A DNA stretch of 37,536 bases from Streptomyces torulosus (GTDB lineage Bacteria > Actinomycetota > Actinomycetes > Streptomycetales > Streptomycetaceae), in NCBI RefSeq assembly GCF_001419765.1, contig NZ_LIRK01000137.1, positions 1 through 37,536 on the forward strand, read 5' to 3'. This document shows positions 16,874 through 26,020 of the stretch, piece by piece; the first letter of the stretch is position 1, and every line of letters begins with the position of its first letter. The translations under genes were made by a program, and so were the position numbers. The notes beneath the pieces were generated by a model. It worked only from the letters and a program-made list of their open reading frames with translations. It was not told the DNA's origin and made no database searches.

Positions 16874-19105
16874 TCAGAGGGCCGTGAACGTCCACTGGAG
16901 GTTGGTGCTGCTGCCGTAGGTCCACTGCTTGGTGACGGAGCCGGAGGAGACGTTGCCCCCTCCGTCGAGGACCAGGCCGGTGGCGCGGTTGGCGATGGTG
17001 TGGCGGTCACCGCCCCGGTTCGTGATCTTCCACTGCTGGTTGGGGCCGCCGTTCCAGGGAGCCTGTCTGGCCGTGGAGCCGTCGGAGGTGGCGCCCCAGC
17101 CGTCGGCGACCATGCCGTTGGTGCGGTTGACCAGCCGGTAGTAGCCGCCCGCGATCGGCTCGGCGTGCCACTGGAGGTTGTTGTGGCCGTCCCACGTCCA
17201 CTGCTTGAGGTTGGACCCGGAGGCGACATCGCCGCCGCTGTCCAGGGCCAGGCCGTTGGTGACGTTGGTGATCCGGAAGTACCTCGCCGGGTTGAACTGG
17301 ACCCTCAGGGAGGTGATCTGGTCGTTGTTGCCGGTGTTCCGCAGGTCGGGGTTGTCTGCGGTGAACGTCCAGGAGGTGCCGGTGAAGTTGTCTCCCGAGT
17401 AGCCGATCACCTGGTAGCCCGGGCCCGGGCGCAGGGAGGAGATGGTGCGTGTGCCCAGTCCGGCCGCGGTCAGCTCGGCCGCGGTGTAGTCGCCGAGGGC
17501 GAACGGGGCGGAGTTGCCGGAGTAGTTGACGTCCGAGAAGGCGACGGCGCCGACGAGCGGCGCCATGCCCGGGATGGTGCCGGAGAAGGAGAGCTTCAGG
17601 ACGTAGGCGTGGGCGCTGTAGGGCGCGGAGGACGGCAGGGCGACCGTGAGGCCGGAGGAGTTCTGCGTGGGGGTGGGCAGGTCGATGGTGGTGCCGGCGG
17701 TGGAGCCGAGCAGTTTCACCGAGGTCAGCGAGGAGAGGTTGATGCGGTCCGAGCTGAGCGTCTTGATGGTCAGCGAGCTGCCGGGCCAGCCCAGAACGGT
17801 GGCGTACAGGACGTTGTCGGCCTTGTTGCGGGTGAAGCGGATGTCCTGCGCCGTGCCGGCCGTCGGATTGGTGAAGGAACCACCGCCCATCTTCGTCGGG
17901 CCCTCGCCGTAGACCGTCCAGGCGCGGGTCGCGTAGATCGACTCGCCGAAGCGTCTCAGGTGGTCGCCGATGCCGAGCAGGATGTCCTTCTGTGCCTGCG
18001 GGATGGTGCCGTCGGCCATCGGCGCGATGTTGAGCAGCATGTTGCCGTTCTTGCTGACCCGGTCGATGAACGCGTGCAGCATCTGCTTGACGCTGTAGTA
18101 GCCGATGCCCTGCGTGTAGCACCAGCTGCTGTTGGAGATGCTGTCGTCGGTCAGCCAGTACGGGGTGGTGAGGTCGGCCGGGCCGCCGCGCTCGTAGTCG
18201 AAGACCTCGCCCTTGCCGTTCATGCCGTCCTTGTAGGTGGCGACGACCTCACGGCCCCAACTGTTGGCCTGGTTGTAGTAGTAGGCCAGGAACTTCAGGC
18301 GCTGCTGCTCGTCGACGGCGTCCAGTTTGAAGTCCTGCCACAGGATGTCGGGCTTCGCGCGGTCGATGACCTCCTTGAGCTTGTCGAACCAGAGCTGGTT
18401 CTCCGCCGCCGCGCCCAGTTGCCCGTAGAACTTCTTGAGGCTGGGGTCCGTCTGGGCGGGGGCGAACTCGTAGAAGCCGTTGTAGTGGAACGCGTGGTGC
18501 ATGGCCACCAGCAGCTTGAGACCCTTGGCGCGGACGGCCGTGGCGAAGAGGGCCAGCAGGTCGAGGCCGGGGCCCTTCTTCACCGAGTTCCACTCGTTGA
18601 CCTGGCTGTCCCACATGGAGAAGCCGTCGTGGTGTTCGGCGACGGGGCCCGCGAACCTGGCGCCCGCGTCCACGAACAGCTGCACCCACTCGTCGGGGTC
18701 GAAGGCGCCGCCGGCCGACTTCAGCTTCGGCGCGAACTTCACGGTGTTGCCCGCGAGGTCCTTGGCCCCCTCGATGAACTGGTGGTACGGCCACGCCGCG
18801 GGCTGGCCGTAGGTCGCGATGTGGTGCCGGTTGGCGTTGCTTCCGGCCTCGTACATGTTGCGCGGGTACCACTCGTTGTCGTAGGCGGGGACGCTGAAGG
18901 CACCCCAGTGGAAGTAGATGCCGAACTTCGCGTCCTGGAACCACTCGGGGGCCGGCGGGTGCTGGTCGACCGAATCCCAGTCGGGCGTGTAGGTGCTGGG
19001 CGCCGCCTGGGCCACGCCGGCGCCGAGGACGCCTCCGGCGACGGCCGCGGCGGCCACCCAGGTGGCCCCGGCCAGGAGCCGGCGTCTGCTGATCGAACTC
19101 GACAT
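16874..19105 (-). CDS. Secreted GH29 alpha-L-fucosidase with crystallin-like and ricin-B domains
   Basis: The 743-residue protein starts at ATG 19105 (AGGGA upstream), giving a compact Tat signal, SRRRLLAGATWVAAAAVAGG, cleaved near residue 35; a longer start at 19156 would add 17 unneeded residues. Residues ~38-390 form the GH29 barrel: KFGIYFHWGAFSVPAYDNEWY, AEHHDGFSMWDS, and nucleophile D258 in PDILWQDF. Residues ~395-505 are a C-terminal beta domain. Residues ~519-602 resemble a beta-gamma-crystallin fold (VAFSDVNYSG; GYSGDNFTGTSW). Residues 606-743 are a ricin-B lectin domain with three repeats ending in QWHAE, QQWKI and LQWTF. It would release L-fucose, or the similar L-galactose, from xyloglucan or other glycans. 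It is divergent from the sugar importer and the catabolic operon, which fits a self-contained use locus. Confidence 0.9.
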   Translation of the reverse strand: MSSSISRRRLLAGATWVAAAAVAGGVLGAGVAQAAPSTYTPDWDSVDQHPPAPEWFQDAKFGIYFHWGAFSVPAYDNEWYPRNMYEAGSNANRHHIATYGQPAAWPYHQFIEGAKDLAGNTVKFAPKLKSAGGAFDPDEWVQLFVDAGARFAGPVAEHHDGFSMWDSQVNEWNSVKKGPGLDLLALFATAVRAKGLKLLVAMHHAFHYNGFYEFAPAQTDPSLKKFYGQLGAAAENQLWFDKLKEVIDRAKPDILWQDFKLDAVDEQQRLKFLAYYYNQANSWGREVVATYKDGMNGKGEVFDYERGGPADLTTPYWLTDDSISNSSWCYTQGIGYYSVKQMLHAFIDRVSKNGNMLLNIAPMADGTIPQAQKDILLGIGDHLRRFGESIYATRAWTVYGEGPTKMGGGSFTNPTAGTAQDIRFTRNKADNVLYATVLGWPGSSLTIKTLSSDRINLSSLTSVKLLGSTAGTTIDLPTPTQNSSGLTVALPSSAPYSAHAYVLKLSFSGTIPGMAPLVGAVAFSDVNYSGNSAPFALGDYTAAELTAAGLGTRTISSLRPGPGYQVIGYSGDNFTGTSWTFTADNPDLRNTGNNDQITSLRVQFNPARYFRITNVTNGLALDSGGDVASGSNLKQWTWDGHNNLQWHAEPIAGGYYRLVNRTNGMVADGWGATSDGSTARQAPWNGGPNQQWKITNRGGDRHTIANRATGLVLDGGGNVSSGSVTKQWTYGSSTNLQWTFTAL

Positions 19106-19214
19106 GGTCACATCCCTGATGCGGAGGGGGGAGGGGGAACTCAGGGGAACACGCACGAAGGTCGGGCACGCCGCCTCGCCATGTCAACCAGCGTGCAGGG
19201 ATGAAAAGCGCGAG

Positions 19215-19233
19215 AGGGCAACATCATTGCCCT
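19215..19233. promoter_or_regulatory. Inverted repeat AGGGCAA-N5-TTGCCCT, candidate operator
   Basis: Perfect 7-bp arms around a 5-nt spacer lie 28 nt upstream of the TTGACA of the fucosidase promoter. This is the most symmetric element in the divergent region. Binding by the GntR/FadR protein at 30565 is an inference; the pattern is not a classical FadR box. Confidence 0.42.
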
Positions 19234-19270
19234 GGACTGTCCTGCTTTGTCGCACTATTCGCATGCGTAG

Positions 19271-19281
19271 ACATGGTATGT
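19271..19281. promoter_or_regulatory. Short inverted repeat ACAT-GGT-ATGT
   Basis: Short symmetric arms with a 3-nt centre resemble the compact sites of FadR-type GntR proteins in size. It lies in the middle of the divergent region. Support is weak and based on symmetry alone. Confidence 0.25.
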
Positions 19282-19415
19282 ATTCGCTTCCGACCCTGGC
19301 ATGTCCGCAAGGGCCCACGAGCCGTATTCATGGGATGGATCTTGCACTCGCCAGCCCACCCTCACCATCAGGGCACCCTCTGAACTGCTCCTTTCTCAGG
19401 AGTTGCGCAAGAGAC

Positions 19416-19445
19416 TGGACAGCCAGGCAAGACCGAGCCTATAAA
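19416..19445 (+). promoter_or_regulatory. Predicted promoter of the importer/sugar-acid operon
   Basis: TGGACA (19416-19421), an 18-nt spacer and TATAAA (19440-19445) form a good HrdB-type promoter. Transcription would start near 19453, about 80 nt before the binding-protein start. Confidence 0.58.
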
Positions 19446-19531
19446 GACATCCCATCTCTACTCCGCCGCGATACACGGATGTCGTCTAGGCGAAACGTCT
19501 CCCGCTACGGGACCAGCGCGAGGAAGCCCTC

Positions 19532-20596
19532 ATGAGACTCAGAACAGCCCTCTGTTCCGCCGTATCCGCCCTGTCCGCACTGGCGCTGCTCAGTGCGTGC
19601 GGCAGCGGCTCCACCGACGCCTCGGCGTCGGGCGACAAGCCGCTGGTCGGCGTCGACTACCCGCGCTCCGACACCGACTTCTGGAACTCGTACATCAAGT
19701 ACACGCCGGAGTACGCCAAGGAGCTGGGCCTCTCCCTCAAGACCACCAACTCCCAGAACGACGTCGCCAAGCTCACCGCCAACGCGCAGACGTTCATCAG
19801 CCAGGGCGTCAAGGGCCTCGCGATGGCCCCGCAGGACACCGCCGCCATCGCCCCGAGCCTGGCGCAGCTGGCGGCGAAGAAGATCCCCGTGGTCACCGTC
19901 GACACCCGCCCCGACAACGGCGACGTCTACATGGTGGTGCGCGCCGACAACCGCGCTTACGGCGAGAAGGCCTGCCAGTTCCTCGGCACGAAGCTGAAGG
20001 GCAAGGGCAAGGTCGTGATGCTTCAGGGCGGTCTGGACTCCATCAACGGCCGTGACCGCACCGAGGCGTTCAACGAGTGCATGAAGAAGAACTACCCGGA
20101 CATCACGGTGTTCGGTGAGGCCACCAACTGGGACGGAGCGGTCGCCGCGCAGAAGCTCCAGACCCGGCTGACCCAGCACCCGGACATCAAGGGCGTCTAC
20201 ATGCAGTCCAGCTTCGCGCTGTCCGGGACGCTGCAGGTCCTCAAGCAGAAGGGTCTGCTGGTGGACCCGAAGGACAAGAAGCACGTGTTCGTCGTGTCCA
20301 ACGACGGCATCCCCGAGGAGCTCAAGTCCATCGGCGAGGGCAAGATCGACGCCACGGTGTCCCAGCCGGCCGACCTGTACGCCAAGTACGCCCTGTACTA
20401 CCTCAAGGCCGCGATCGACGGGAAGACGTTCAAGCCCGGCAAGACCGACCACGACAGCACCATCATCAAGGTCCGCGACGGCCTGCTGGAAGACCAGCTC
20501 TCCGCCCCGCTCGTCACCGCCGACGGCGGCTCCTACGGCGGTGTGCCCAGCGTCAAGAGCGACGACACGTCCCTGTGGGGCAACAACCTCGGCTGA
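19532..20596 (+). CDS. Sugar ABC transporter substrate-binding lipoprotein (Peripla_BP_4)
   Basis: The 354-residue protein starts at ATG 19532 with GAGGAAG upstream. The N-terminus is a lipoprotein signal with lipobox L-S-A-C (C23), so the protein is anchored outside the membrane. The mature part has the ribose/galactose-binding fold: LVGVDYPRSDTDFWNSY, AKLTANAQTFISQGVKGL, VVTVDTRPDNGDVYMV, GRDRTEAFNECMKK, and VVSNDGIPEEL. It captures a monosaccharide for the ATPase and permease encoded next. The gene neighbourhood (fucosidase, fuconate dehydratase, fucose mutarotase) suggests L-fucose and possibly L-galactose. It is the first gene of the plus-strand operon. Confidence 0.92.
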   Translation: MRLRTALCSAVSALSALALLSACGSGSTDASASGDKPLVGVDYPRSDTDFWNSYIKYTPEYAKELGLSLKTTNSQNDVAKLTANAQTFISQGVKGLAMAPQDTAAIAPSLAQLAAKKIPVVTVDTRPDNGDVYMVVRADNRAYGEKACQFLGTKLKGKGKVVMLQGGLDSINGRDRTEAFNECMKKNYPDITVFGEATNWDGAVAAQKLQTRLTQHPDIKGVYMQSSFALSGTLQVLKQKGLLVDPKDKKHVFVVSNDGIPEELKSIGEGKIDATVSQPADLYAKYALYYLKAAIDGKTFKPGKTDHDSTIIKVRDGLLEDQLSAPLVTADGGSYGGVPSVKSDDTSLWGNNLG

Positions 20597-20639
20597 CCCC
20601 TCACCCGAACGCGAAGGCTCACGAGACAAGGCGGTTGAG

Positions 20640-22202
20640 ATGAGCGACGGGGAGCGGACAGTCACCCCCGCGCCCGCCCCGGCGGACGGCGGACGGGCCC
20701 CCTCGGACCCGCCCGTCGTCGAGGCGGCGGGCATAGTCAAACGATTCGGGCCGACCGTGGCCCTCGACGGCGCCCGGATCACCATCCGGCCCGGCGAGAC
20801 CCACGCCCTCGTCGGCCGCAACGGAGCCGGCAAGTCGACCCTGGTGTCGGTCCTCACCGGTCTCCAGGCCCCCGACGAGGGAACGGTGGCCTTCGGCGGC
20901 CGGCCCGCTCCCCGGCTCAGCGACCGGGACGCCTGGCGGCGCCAGGTGGCCTGCGTCTACCAGAAGTCGACCATCATCCCCACCCTGACGGTCGCCGAGA
21001 ACCTCTTCCTGAACCGGCACGACCGGGCCCGCGGCCGGCTCATCAGCTGGCAGGCCACCCGGCGCCGCGCACAGGAACTGCTGTCGACCTGGTCGGTGGA
21101 CGTCGACCCGCAGACCCCCGCCGGGGAACTGAGCGTTGAGCAACGGCAGTTCGTGGAGATCGCCCGGGCCCTGTCCTTCGGGGCGCGGTTCATCATCCTC
21201 GACGAGCCGACCGCGCAACTCGACGGTGCCGCCATCAACCGCCTCTTCGACCGCATCCGCGATCTGCAACGCCAGGGCGTCACCTTCCTCTTCATCAGCC
21301 ACCACCTCCAGGAGATCTACGAGATCTGCGACATGGTGACGGTCTTCCGCGACGCCCGGCACATCGTGACGGCGCCGGTCGCGGACCTCGCCCGGGCCGA
21401 TCTCGTCGCCGCCATGACCGGCGAGGCAGCGACCGACCGGCGCGCGGAACGGTCCGGCACCCTCGACGCCGCCGCCCCCGCCGCGCTGCACGTCAACGCC
21501 CTGCGGGGCGACGGCTACGACGACGTCACCCTCCGGGTCGGGGCGGGCGAGATCGTCGGGCTCGCGGGCGCCGCCGGCAGCGGACGCACCGAGGTCGCCG
21601 AGACCGTCGTCGGCCTGAGGGCCGCGGCGGCGGGCGAGGTGGAGATCGCCGGGAAGCGCCCCCGGCCGGGCAGTGTGCCCGCGGCGCTCGCCGCCGGCGC
21701 CGGGTTCGTCCCCCAGGACCGGCACCACCAGGGCTTCGTACCGGACATGTCGATCGCGGACAACGCCACCCTGTCCGTACCGCAGCGGCTGAGTCAGGCC
21801 GGGTTCCTCAGCCGGGGCCGCCGGGACCGGCTCGCCGAAGGCATGATCGAGAACCTGGCGATCAAGACGCCCGGCCCCGACCTGCCCGTGTCCGCGCTGT
21901 CCGGGGGCAACCAGCAGAAGGTCGTCATGGCCCGGGCCCTCGCCGACGACCCCCGACTGCTGGTGCTGATCAATCCGACCGCGGGCGTGGACGTGCGCTC
22001 CAAGGAGTTCCTCCTCGGCAAGGTCGAGGAGACCGCGGAGACCGGCACGGGGGTGCTCATCGCCTCCGACGAGCTCGACGACCTGCGCATGTGCGACCGG
22101 GTCCTGGTGATGTTCCAGGGCCGTGTGACCTCAGAGATCGCCCGCGGCTGGCACGACCACGAACTCGTGGCCGCGATGGAAGGAGTGGACCTGCATGCCT
22201 GA
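20640..22202 (+). CDS. Sugar ABC transporter ATPase with two nucleotide-binding domains (RbsA/MglA type)
   Basis: The 520-residue protein starts at ATG 20640 (AAGGCGG nearby). Domain 1 has Walker A GRNGAGKST (59-67), signature LSVEQRQFVEIARAL, and Walker B FIILDEPTAQLD. Domain 2 has the RbsA-type degenerate Walker A GAAGSGRTE (no lysine), signature LSGGNQQKVVMARAL, and Walker B LLVLINPTAGVDV, where the usual D-E pair reads I-N. Domain 2 is thus probably catalytically dead and domain 1 drives transport. The stop overlaps the permease start by 8 nt. It powers import of the sugar bound by the upstream lipoprotein. Confidence 0.93.
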   Translation: MSDGERTVTPAPAPADGGRAPSDPPVVEAAGIVKRFGPTVALDGARITIRPGETHALVGRNGAGKSTLVSVLTGLQAPDEGTVAFGGRPAPRLSDRDAWRRQVACVYQKSTIIPTLTVAENLFLNRHDRARGRLISWQATRRRAQELLSTWSVDVDPQTPAGELSVEQRQFVEIARALSFGARFIILDEPTAQLDGAAINRLFDRIRDLQRQGVTFLFISHHLQEIYEICDMVTVFRDARHIVTAPVADLARADLVAAMTGEAATDRRAERSGTLDAAAPAALHVNALRGDGYDDVTLRVGAGEIVGLAGAAGSGRTEVAETVVGLRAAAAGEVEIAGKRPRPGSVPAALAAGAGFVPQDRHHQGFVPDMSIADNATLSVPQRLSQAGFLSRGRRDRLAEGMIENLAIKTPGPDLPVSALSGGNQQKVVMARALADDPRLLVLINPTAGVDVRSKEFLLGKVEETAETGTGVLIASDELDDLRMCDRVLVMFQGRVTSEIARGWHDHELVAAMEGVDLHA

Positions 22203-23250
22203 CGTGATGCCAGAAACCGTCCTCGCGGACACCGCCGCGACCGAGGCATCCGCGCCACGGCCCCGGCGGGCCGCACTGCTCGGCGGCCGGATCCCCCTGG
22301 CCCGGATGCGCGACCTCGCGCTGGTCCCGGCCATCGTGGTCATCGCGATCGTCGGACAGATCGTCAACCCGGTCTTCCTCCAGACCGACAACCTCGTCAA
22401 CGTCCTGCAGACGATGTCCGAGATGGCCCTGCTGGTCCTCGCCCAGACGATGATCCTGATCGTCAAGAAGATGGACCTGTCGCTGGAGTCCACCATGGGC
22501 CTCGCGCCCGGTGTCGCGGCCTGGCTGGTGGTGCCGACCGGCGCCGGCCACGGACTCGGACTGCTGCCCGGCGCCTGGGCCGTGCCCGTCACCCTCGCCG
22601 TGGGCGCGCTCGTCGGGGTGATCAACGCCCTGCTGATCATCCGGTTCGGCCTCAACGGCTTCATCGTCACCCTCGGCATGCTGATCGTGCTGCGCGGTGT
22701 CCTCACCGGCATCTCGGGCGGTCAGACCTTCTTCCAGCTGCCGGAGTCGATGCTCTACCTCGGCACCGCCGCGTGGTTCGGGGTGCCCGCGTCGATCTGG
22801 ATCTGCCTGCTGCTGTTCGCCGTCGCGATCGTCGTCCTCGGCTGGACCGGTTTCGGCCGGTCGCTGTACGCGATCGGCGGCAACGTCGACGCGGCGAAGG
22901 CGGCGGGCATCCGCACCGACCGGGTGCTGTGGATCGTCATCGTCACCGGCAGCCTGCTCGCCGCGCTCGCCGGGCTGATGCTCTCCGGGCGCCTCGCCTC
23001 GGTCGCGTCCGCGCAGGGCAACGGCTACATCTTCACCGTCTTCGCCGCCGCCGTCATCGGCGGGATCAGCCTCAACGGCGGCAAGGGCACCATGTTCGGC
23101 GCCTTCAGCGGCATCCTCCTGCTCTTCATGATCCAGAACGTGCTCACCCTGGCCGGCGTGCCCGCCCAGTGGATCGGCGCCCTCAACGGCCTGATCATCC
23201 TGGTCGCGCTGACCATCTCCCGCATCACGGGCGGCAAGGTCCAGGAGTGA
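22195..23250 (+). CDS. Sugar ABC transporter permease (RbsC type)
   Basis: The 351-residue membrane protein starts at ATG 22195, with AAGGAG inside the ATPase gene and an 8-nt overlap. A ~35-residue cytoplasmic N-terminus precedes about nine hydrophobic segments (for example [17 protein letters not shown] and [17 protein letters not shown]). The cytoplasmic coupling loop [22 protein letters not shown] is the BPD_transp_2 family equivalent of the EAA loop. It is the only permease gene, so it should work as a homodimer, as in ribose and fucose-type importers. A GC-rich hairpin directly follows its stop. Confidence 0.93.
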   Translation: MPDVMPETVLADTAATEASAPRPRRAALLGGRIPLARMRDLALVPAIVVIAIVGQIVNPVFLQTDNLVNVLQTMSEMALLVLAQTMILIVKKMDLSLESTMGLAPGVAAWLVVPTGAGHGLGLLPGAWAVPVTLAVGALVGVINALLIIRFGLNGFIVTLGMLIVLRGVLTGISGGQTFFQLPESMLYLGTAAWFGVPASIWICLLLFAVAIVVLGWTGFGRSLYAIGGNVDAAKAAGIRTDRVLWIVIVTGSLLAALAGLMLSGRLASVASAQGNGYIFTVFAAAVIGGISLNGGKGTMFGAFSGILLLFMIQNVLTLAGVPAQWIGALNGLIILVALTISRITGGKVQE

Positions 23251-23253
23251 CCC

Positions 23254-23272
23254 GGCGGCCGCACCGGCCGCC
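23254..23272 (+). terminator. GC hairpin between transporter and catabolic genes
   Basis: Perfect 7-bp arms GGCGGCC/GGCCGCC surround a 5-nt loop, 3 nt after the permease stop. It may partly terminate or stabilise the transporter mRNA and so set different levels for transport and catabolic genes. The gap to the next gene is only 97 nt, so read-through is likely. Confidence 0.45.
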
Positions 23273-23347
23273 CCACTCCTCCGCCGGCCCCCGTTCCCGT
23301 CACGCGGGGCCGCCCGTAAGTACCCGCCCCTCACAGGAGTTGCCGTC

Positions 23348-24682
23348 ATGCAATCCGTCCCGTCCGCTTCCCCGGCCGCCGCCCGCATCACCGCCCTCGA
23401 GGTGCTGGACGTACGTTTCCCGACGTCCGAGCACCTGGACGGGTCGGACGCGATGAACCCCGAGCCCGACTACTCCGCCGCGTACGTCGTCCTGCGCACC
23501 GACGCCGGTGACGGGCTGGAGGGGCACGCCCTGGCCTTCACCACCGGCCGCGGCAACGATGTCCAGGCCGCCGCCATCGCGGCCCTCGCCCCGTACGTGG
23601 TGGGCCTTCCGGTCGAGGAACTCTGCGCCGACCTGGGCGCGTTCTCCCGCTCCCTCGTCCACGACCCCCAACTGCGCTGGCTCGGCCCGGAGAAGGGCGC
23701 CATCCACATGGCGACCGGAGCCGTCGTCAACGCGGCCTGGGACCTCGCCGCCAAGCGGGCCGGGAAGCCCGTGTGGCGCTTCCTCGCCGAGATGACGCCC
23801 GAGGAACTGGTCGCGCAGGTCGACTTCCGCTGGCTCAGCGACGCCCTCACCCCCGAGGAGGCACTGGAGATCCTGCGCCGCGCCGAACCGGGCCGCGAGG
23901 AGCGGATCGCCCACCTGCTGGAGCGGGGCTACCCCGCCTACACCACCACCCCCGGCTGGCTCGGCTACTCCGACGAGAAGCTGTCCCGCCTCGCCCGCGA
24001 AGCCGTCGCCGACGGCTTCACCCAGATCAAGCTGAAGGTCGGCGCGGACCTCCAGGACGACATTCGGCGCATGCGCACCGCCCGCGAGACCGTCGGGCCG
24101 GACATCCGCATCGCCGTCGACGCCAACCAGCGGTGGGACGTCCAGCCCGCCATCGACTGGATGCGCGAGCTGGCCCCCTACGACCCGTACTGGATCGAGG
24201 AGCCCACCTCCCCCGACGACATCCTCGGCCACGCCGCCGTCCGTAAGGCGCTCGGCCCCATCAAGGTCGCCACCGGTGAACACGTCGCCAACCGGGTCGT
24301 GTTCAAGCAGCTCCTCCAGGCGCAGGCGGTGGACATCGTGCAGATCGACTCCGCGCGGGTCGGCGGGGTCAACGAGAACCTCGCGATCCTGCTGCTCGCC
24401 GCGAAGTTCGGCGTACCGGTGTGCCCGCACGCCGGCGGAGTGGGCCTGTGCGAGATGGTCCAGCACCTGTCGATGTTCGACTACGTCGCCGTCTCCGGCA
24501 CCACCGAGGACCGCGTCATCGAGTACGTCGACCATCTGCACGAGCACTTCGTCGACCCGGTGCGCATCGCCGACGGCCACTACCTGGCGCCGACGCTGCC
24601 GGGGCTCGGCGCGCAGATGCACCCCGCCTCCCTCAAGGAGTACACCTACCCCGACGGCCCCGTCTGGTCCGTCCGTGTCTGA
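23348..24682 (+). CDS. fucD: L-fuconate dehydratase (enolase superfamily)
   Basis: The 444-residue protein starts at ATG 23348 behind CAGGAG. The N-terminal capping domain ([36 protein letters not shown]) is characteristic of the FucD subgroup. The barrel carries catalytic K228/K230 (QIKLKVG), metal ligands D258 (AVDANQRWD), E284 (YWIEEP) and E311 (GEHVANR), and H361 (CPHAGGVG). These sit at a constant +10 offset from the Xanthomonas FucD residues as I remember them. It removes water from L-fuconate to give 2-keto-3-deoxy-L-fuconate; characterised FucD also accepts L-galactonate and D-arabinonate. It overlaps the lactonase start by 8 nt. Confidence 0.92.
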   Translation: MQSVPSASPAAARITALEVLDVRFPTSEHLDGSDAMNPEPDYSAAYVVLRTDAGDGLEGHALAFTTGRGNDVQAAAIAALAPYVVGLPVEELCADLGAFSRSLVHDPQLRWLGPEKGAIHMATGAVVNAAWDLAAKRAGKPVWRFLAEMTPEELVAQVDFRWLSDALTPEEALEILRRAEPGREERIAHLLERGYPAYTTTPGWLGYSDEKLSRLAREAVADGFTQIKLKVGADLQDDIRRMRTARETVGPDIRIAVDANQRWDVQPAIDWMRELAPYDPYWIEEPTSPDDILGHAAVRKALGPIKVATGEHVANRVVFKQLLQAQAVDIVQIDSARVGGVNENLAILLLAAKFGVPVCPHAGGVGLCEMVQHLSMFDYVAVSGTTEDRVIEYVDHLHEHFVDPVRIADGHYLAPTLPGLGAQMHPASLKEYTYPDGPVWSVRV

Positions 24683-25592
24683 GGTGCTGCCGCTGATCGA
24701 CGCCCACCACCATGTCTGGGACCTCGACCGCCGTCCCCAGCCCTGGCTGAGCGAGCCGGGCCACGCGCCGATCCACCGAAGCTTCGGCACGGACGACCTG
24801 CGAGCGGCCGCGACCCGGCCGATTGCCGGGCGGCGGCTGCGGCGCACCGTCGTCGTCCAGTGCGTCACGTCCGTGCCGGAGACCCGTGAACTCCTCGCGC
24901 TGGCCGAGCGGGACCCCCTGGTCGGCGCGGTCGTCGGCTGGGTCGACCTGACCGCACCGGCCGTCGGCGACGTCCTCGACGAGCTGCGGGCCGGCCCCGG
25001 TGGCGGGTGTCTGCGAGCCGTACGCCACCTCGTCCAAGGCGAGTCCGACCCACTCTGGCTGCAACAGCCCTCCGTGGAGCGGTCGTTGCGTGCGGTGCGG
25101 GAGCGCGGACTGGCGTACGACATCCTCATCCGTGATCACCAGTTCGACCAGGCGGTGCGGCTGGCCGAGCGTCTCCCCGATCTGCCGCTCGTCCTCGACC
25201 ACGCGGGCAAACCGCCCATCGCCTCAGGTGAACTCGGTTCCTGGGAGCAGGGGTTGAGACGGCTCGCCGCCCATCCGCAGGTGCGGTGCAAGGTCTCCGG
25301 TCTGGTCACGGAGGCCGCCCACCGGACGTGGACGACCGACGACATCCGCCCGGTGTGGGAGCTGTTGCTCTCCGTCTTCGGCCCCGACCGGCTGATGTTC
25401 GGCTCGGACTGGCCGGTCTGTGTCCTCGCCGGAGGCTGGAACGCGTGGGCGGCGACCGTCGAGGAACTGCTCGACGGCTGCTCCGCGACCGAGACGGAGG
25501 CGATCCTCGCCGGCACCGCGACCGCCTTCTACCGCCTCGGCCCCCTTGAACCACCCACTCCCGAGAGGAAGGAGGGAACACCGTGCTCCTGA
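24675..25592 (+). CDS. Amidohydrolase-superfamily sugar lactonase (L-fuconolactonase type)
   Basis: The 305-residue protein starts at GTG 24675, overlapping fucD by 8 nt; GTG 24684 is an alternative three codons later. Neither has a good ribosome site, so translational coupling is likely. The COG3618 pattern is present: [19 protein letters not shown] (HxH near the start), [31 protein letters not shown], and the metal/catalytic MFGSDWPVC. These enzymes open L-fucono-, L-rhamnono- or L-galactonolactones. The position between the dehydratase and the mutarotase fits hydrolysis of L-fuconolactone, or L-galactonolactone, formed by the aldo-keto reductase. Confidence 0.88.
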   Translation: MSEVLPLIDAHHHVWDLDRRPQPWLSEPGHAPIHRSFGTDDLRAAATRPIAGRRLRRTVVVQCVTSVPETRELLALAERDPLVGAVVGWVDLTAPAVGDVLDELRAGPGGGCLRAVRHLVQGESDPLWLQQPSVERSLRAVRERGLAYDILIRDHQFDQAVRLAERLPDLPLVLDHAGKPPIASGELGSWEQGLRRLAAHPQVRCKVSGLVTEAAHRTWTTDDIRPVWELLLSVFGPDRLMFGSDWPVCVLAGGWNAWAATVEELLDGCSATETEAILAGTATAFYRLGPLEPPTPERKEGTPCS

Positions 25593-26020
25593 CCGATCTG
25601 CTGCACCCCGGCATCCTCGAAGCGCTGGCCGGCGCCGGCCACGGTGCCCGTGTGCTGCTCGCCGACGGCCACTACCCGGCGAGCACCGCCACCGGCGACC
25701 GCGCGAGGACCGTGCACCTGAACCTGGCCCCCGGGCTGCTGGACGTCACCACCGTCCTCGACGTCCTGCTGACCGCGCTGCCCGTGGAGTCGGCCCAGGT
25801 GATGGTGCCGCCCGAGGGCGAACCGGAACCGCCGGCCATCGCCGAGTACCGCGCGCGTCTGGCGCCCGCCCCGGTGGAGGCCCTCGACCGGTTCGCGTTC
25901 TACGACGCCGCCCGCTCCCCCGACCTCGCGCTGACCGTCGTCACCGCAGACGTCCGCACCTACGCCAACCTGCTGCTGACCATCGGCGTCCGCGCCGTAG
26001 AGACCCCGGGAACACGATGA
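25583..26020 (+). CDS. fucU: FucU/RbsD-family L-fucose mutarotase
   Basis: The 145-residue protein starts at GTG 25583 with a strong AAGGAGG inside the lactonase gene (10-nt overlap). Features of the family are GHGARVLLADGHYPAST (H20, D28) and the C-terminal DVRTYANLLLTIGV, matching the conserved YAN...GV ending. It interconverts alpha and beta anomers of the pyranose so that the dehydrogenase receives the right form. It is a little longer than ribose-type RbsD and closer to FucU. Its stop overlaps the next start (ATGA). Confidence 0.85.
   Translation: MLLTDLLHPGILEALAGAGHGARVLLADGHYPASTATGDRARTVHLNLAPGLLDVTTVLDVLLTALPVESAQVMVPPEGEPEPPAIAEYRARLAPAPVEALDRFAFYDAARSPDLALTVVTADVRTYANLLLTIGVRAVETPGTR

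Larger units (their letters stand above)
19106..19531. promoter_or_regulatory. 426-nt divergent control region, fucosidase / sugar importer
   Basis: No gene is supported here. On the minus strand a perfect -35 TTGACA (19182-19187) lies about 77 nt before the fucosidase start, with only a weak -10 (CGACCT, 19159-19164). On the plus strand there is a good promoter at 19416-19445. Between them are two inverted repeats (19215-19233 and 19271-19281), the most likely sites for the operon's GntR regulator. The middle of the region is clearly AT-richer than the coding DNA. Confidence 0.5.

Noticed and set aside
19201..19383. Short open frame in the fucosidase/importer divergent region
   Set aside because: It overlaps the inverted repeats and has no recognisable sequence; regulatory DNA is the better explanation.
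23254..23272. GC hairpin as proof of two separate transcription units
   Set aside because: The stem is short, no new promoter is visible in the 97-nt gap, and downstream genes match the transporter function; it is kept only as a possible attenuator.
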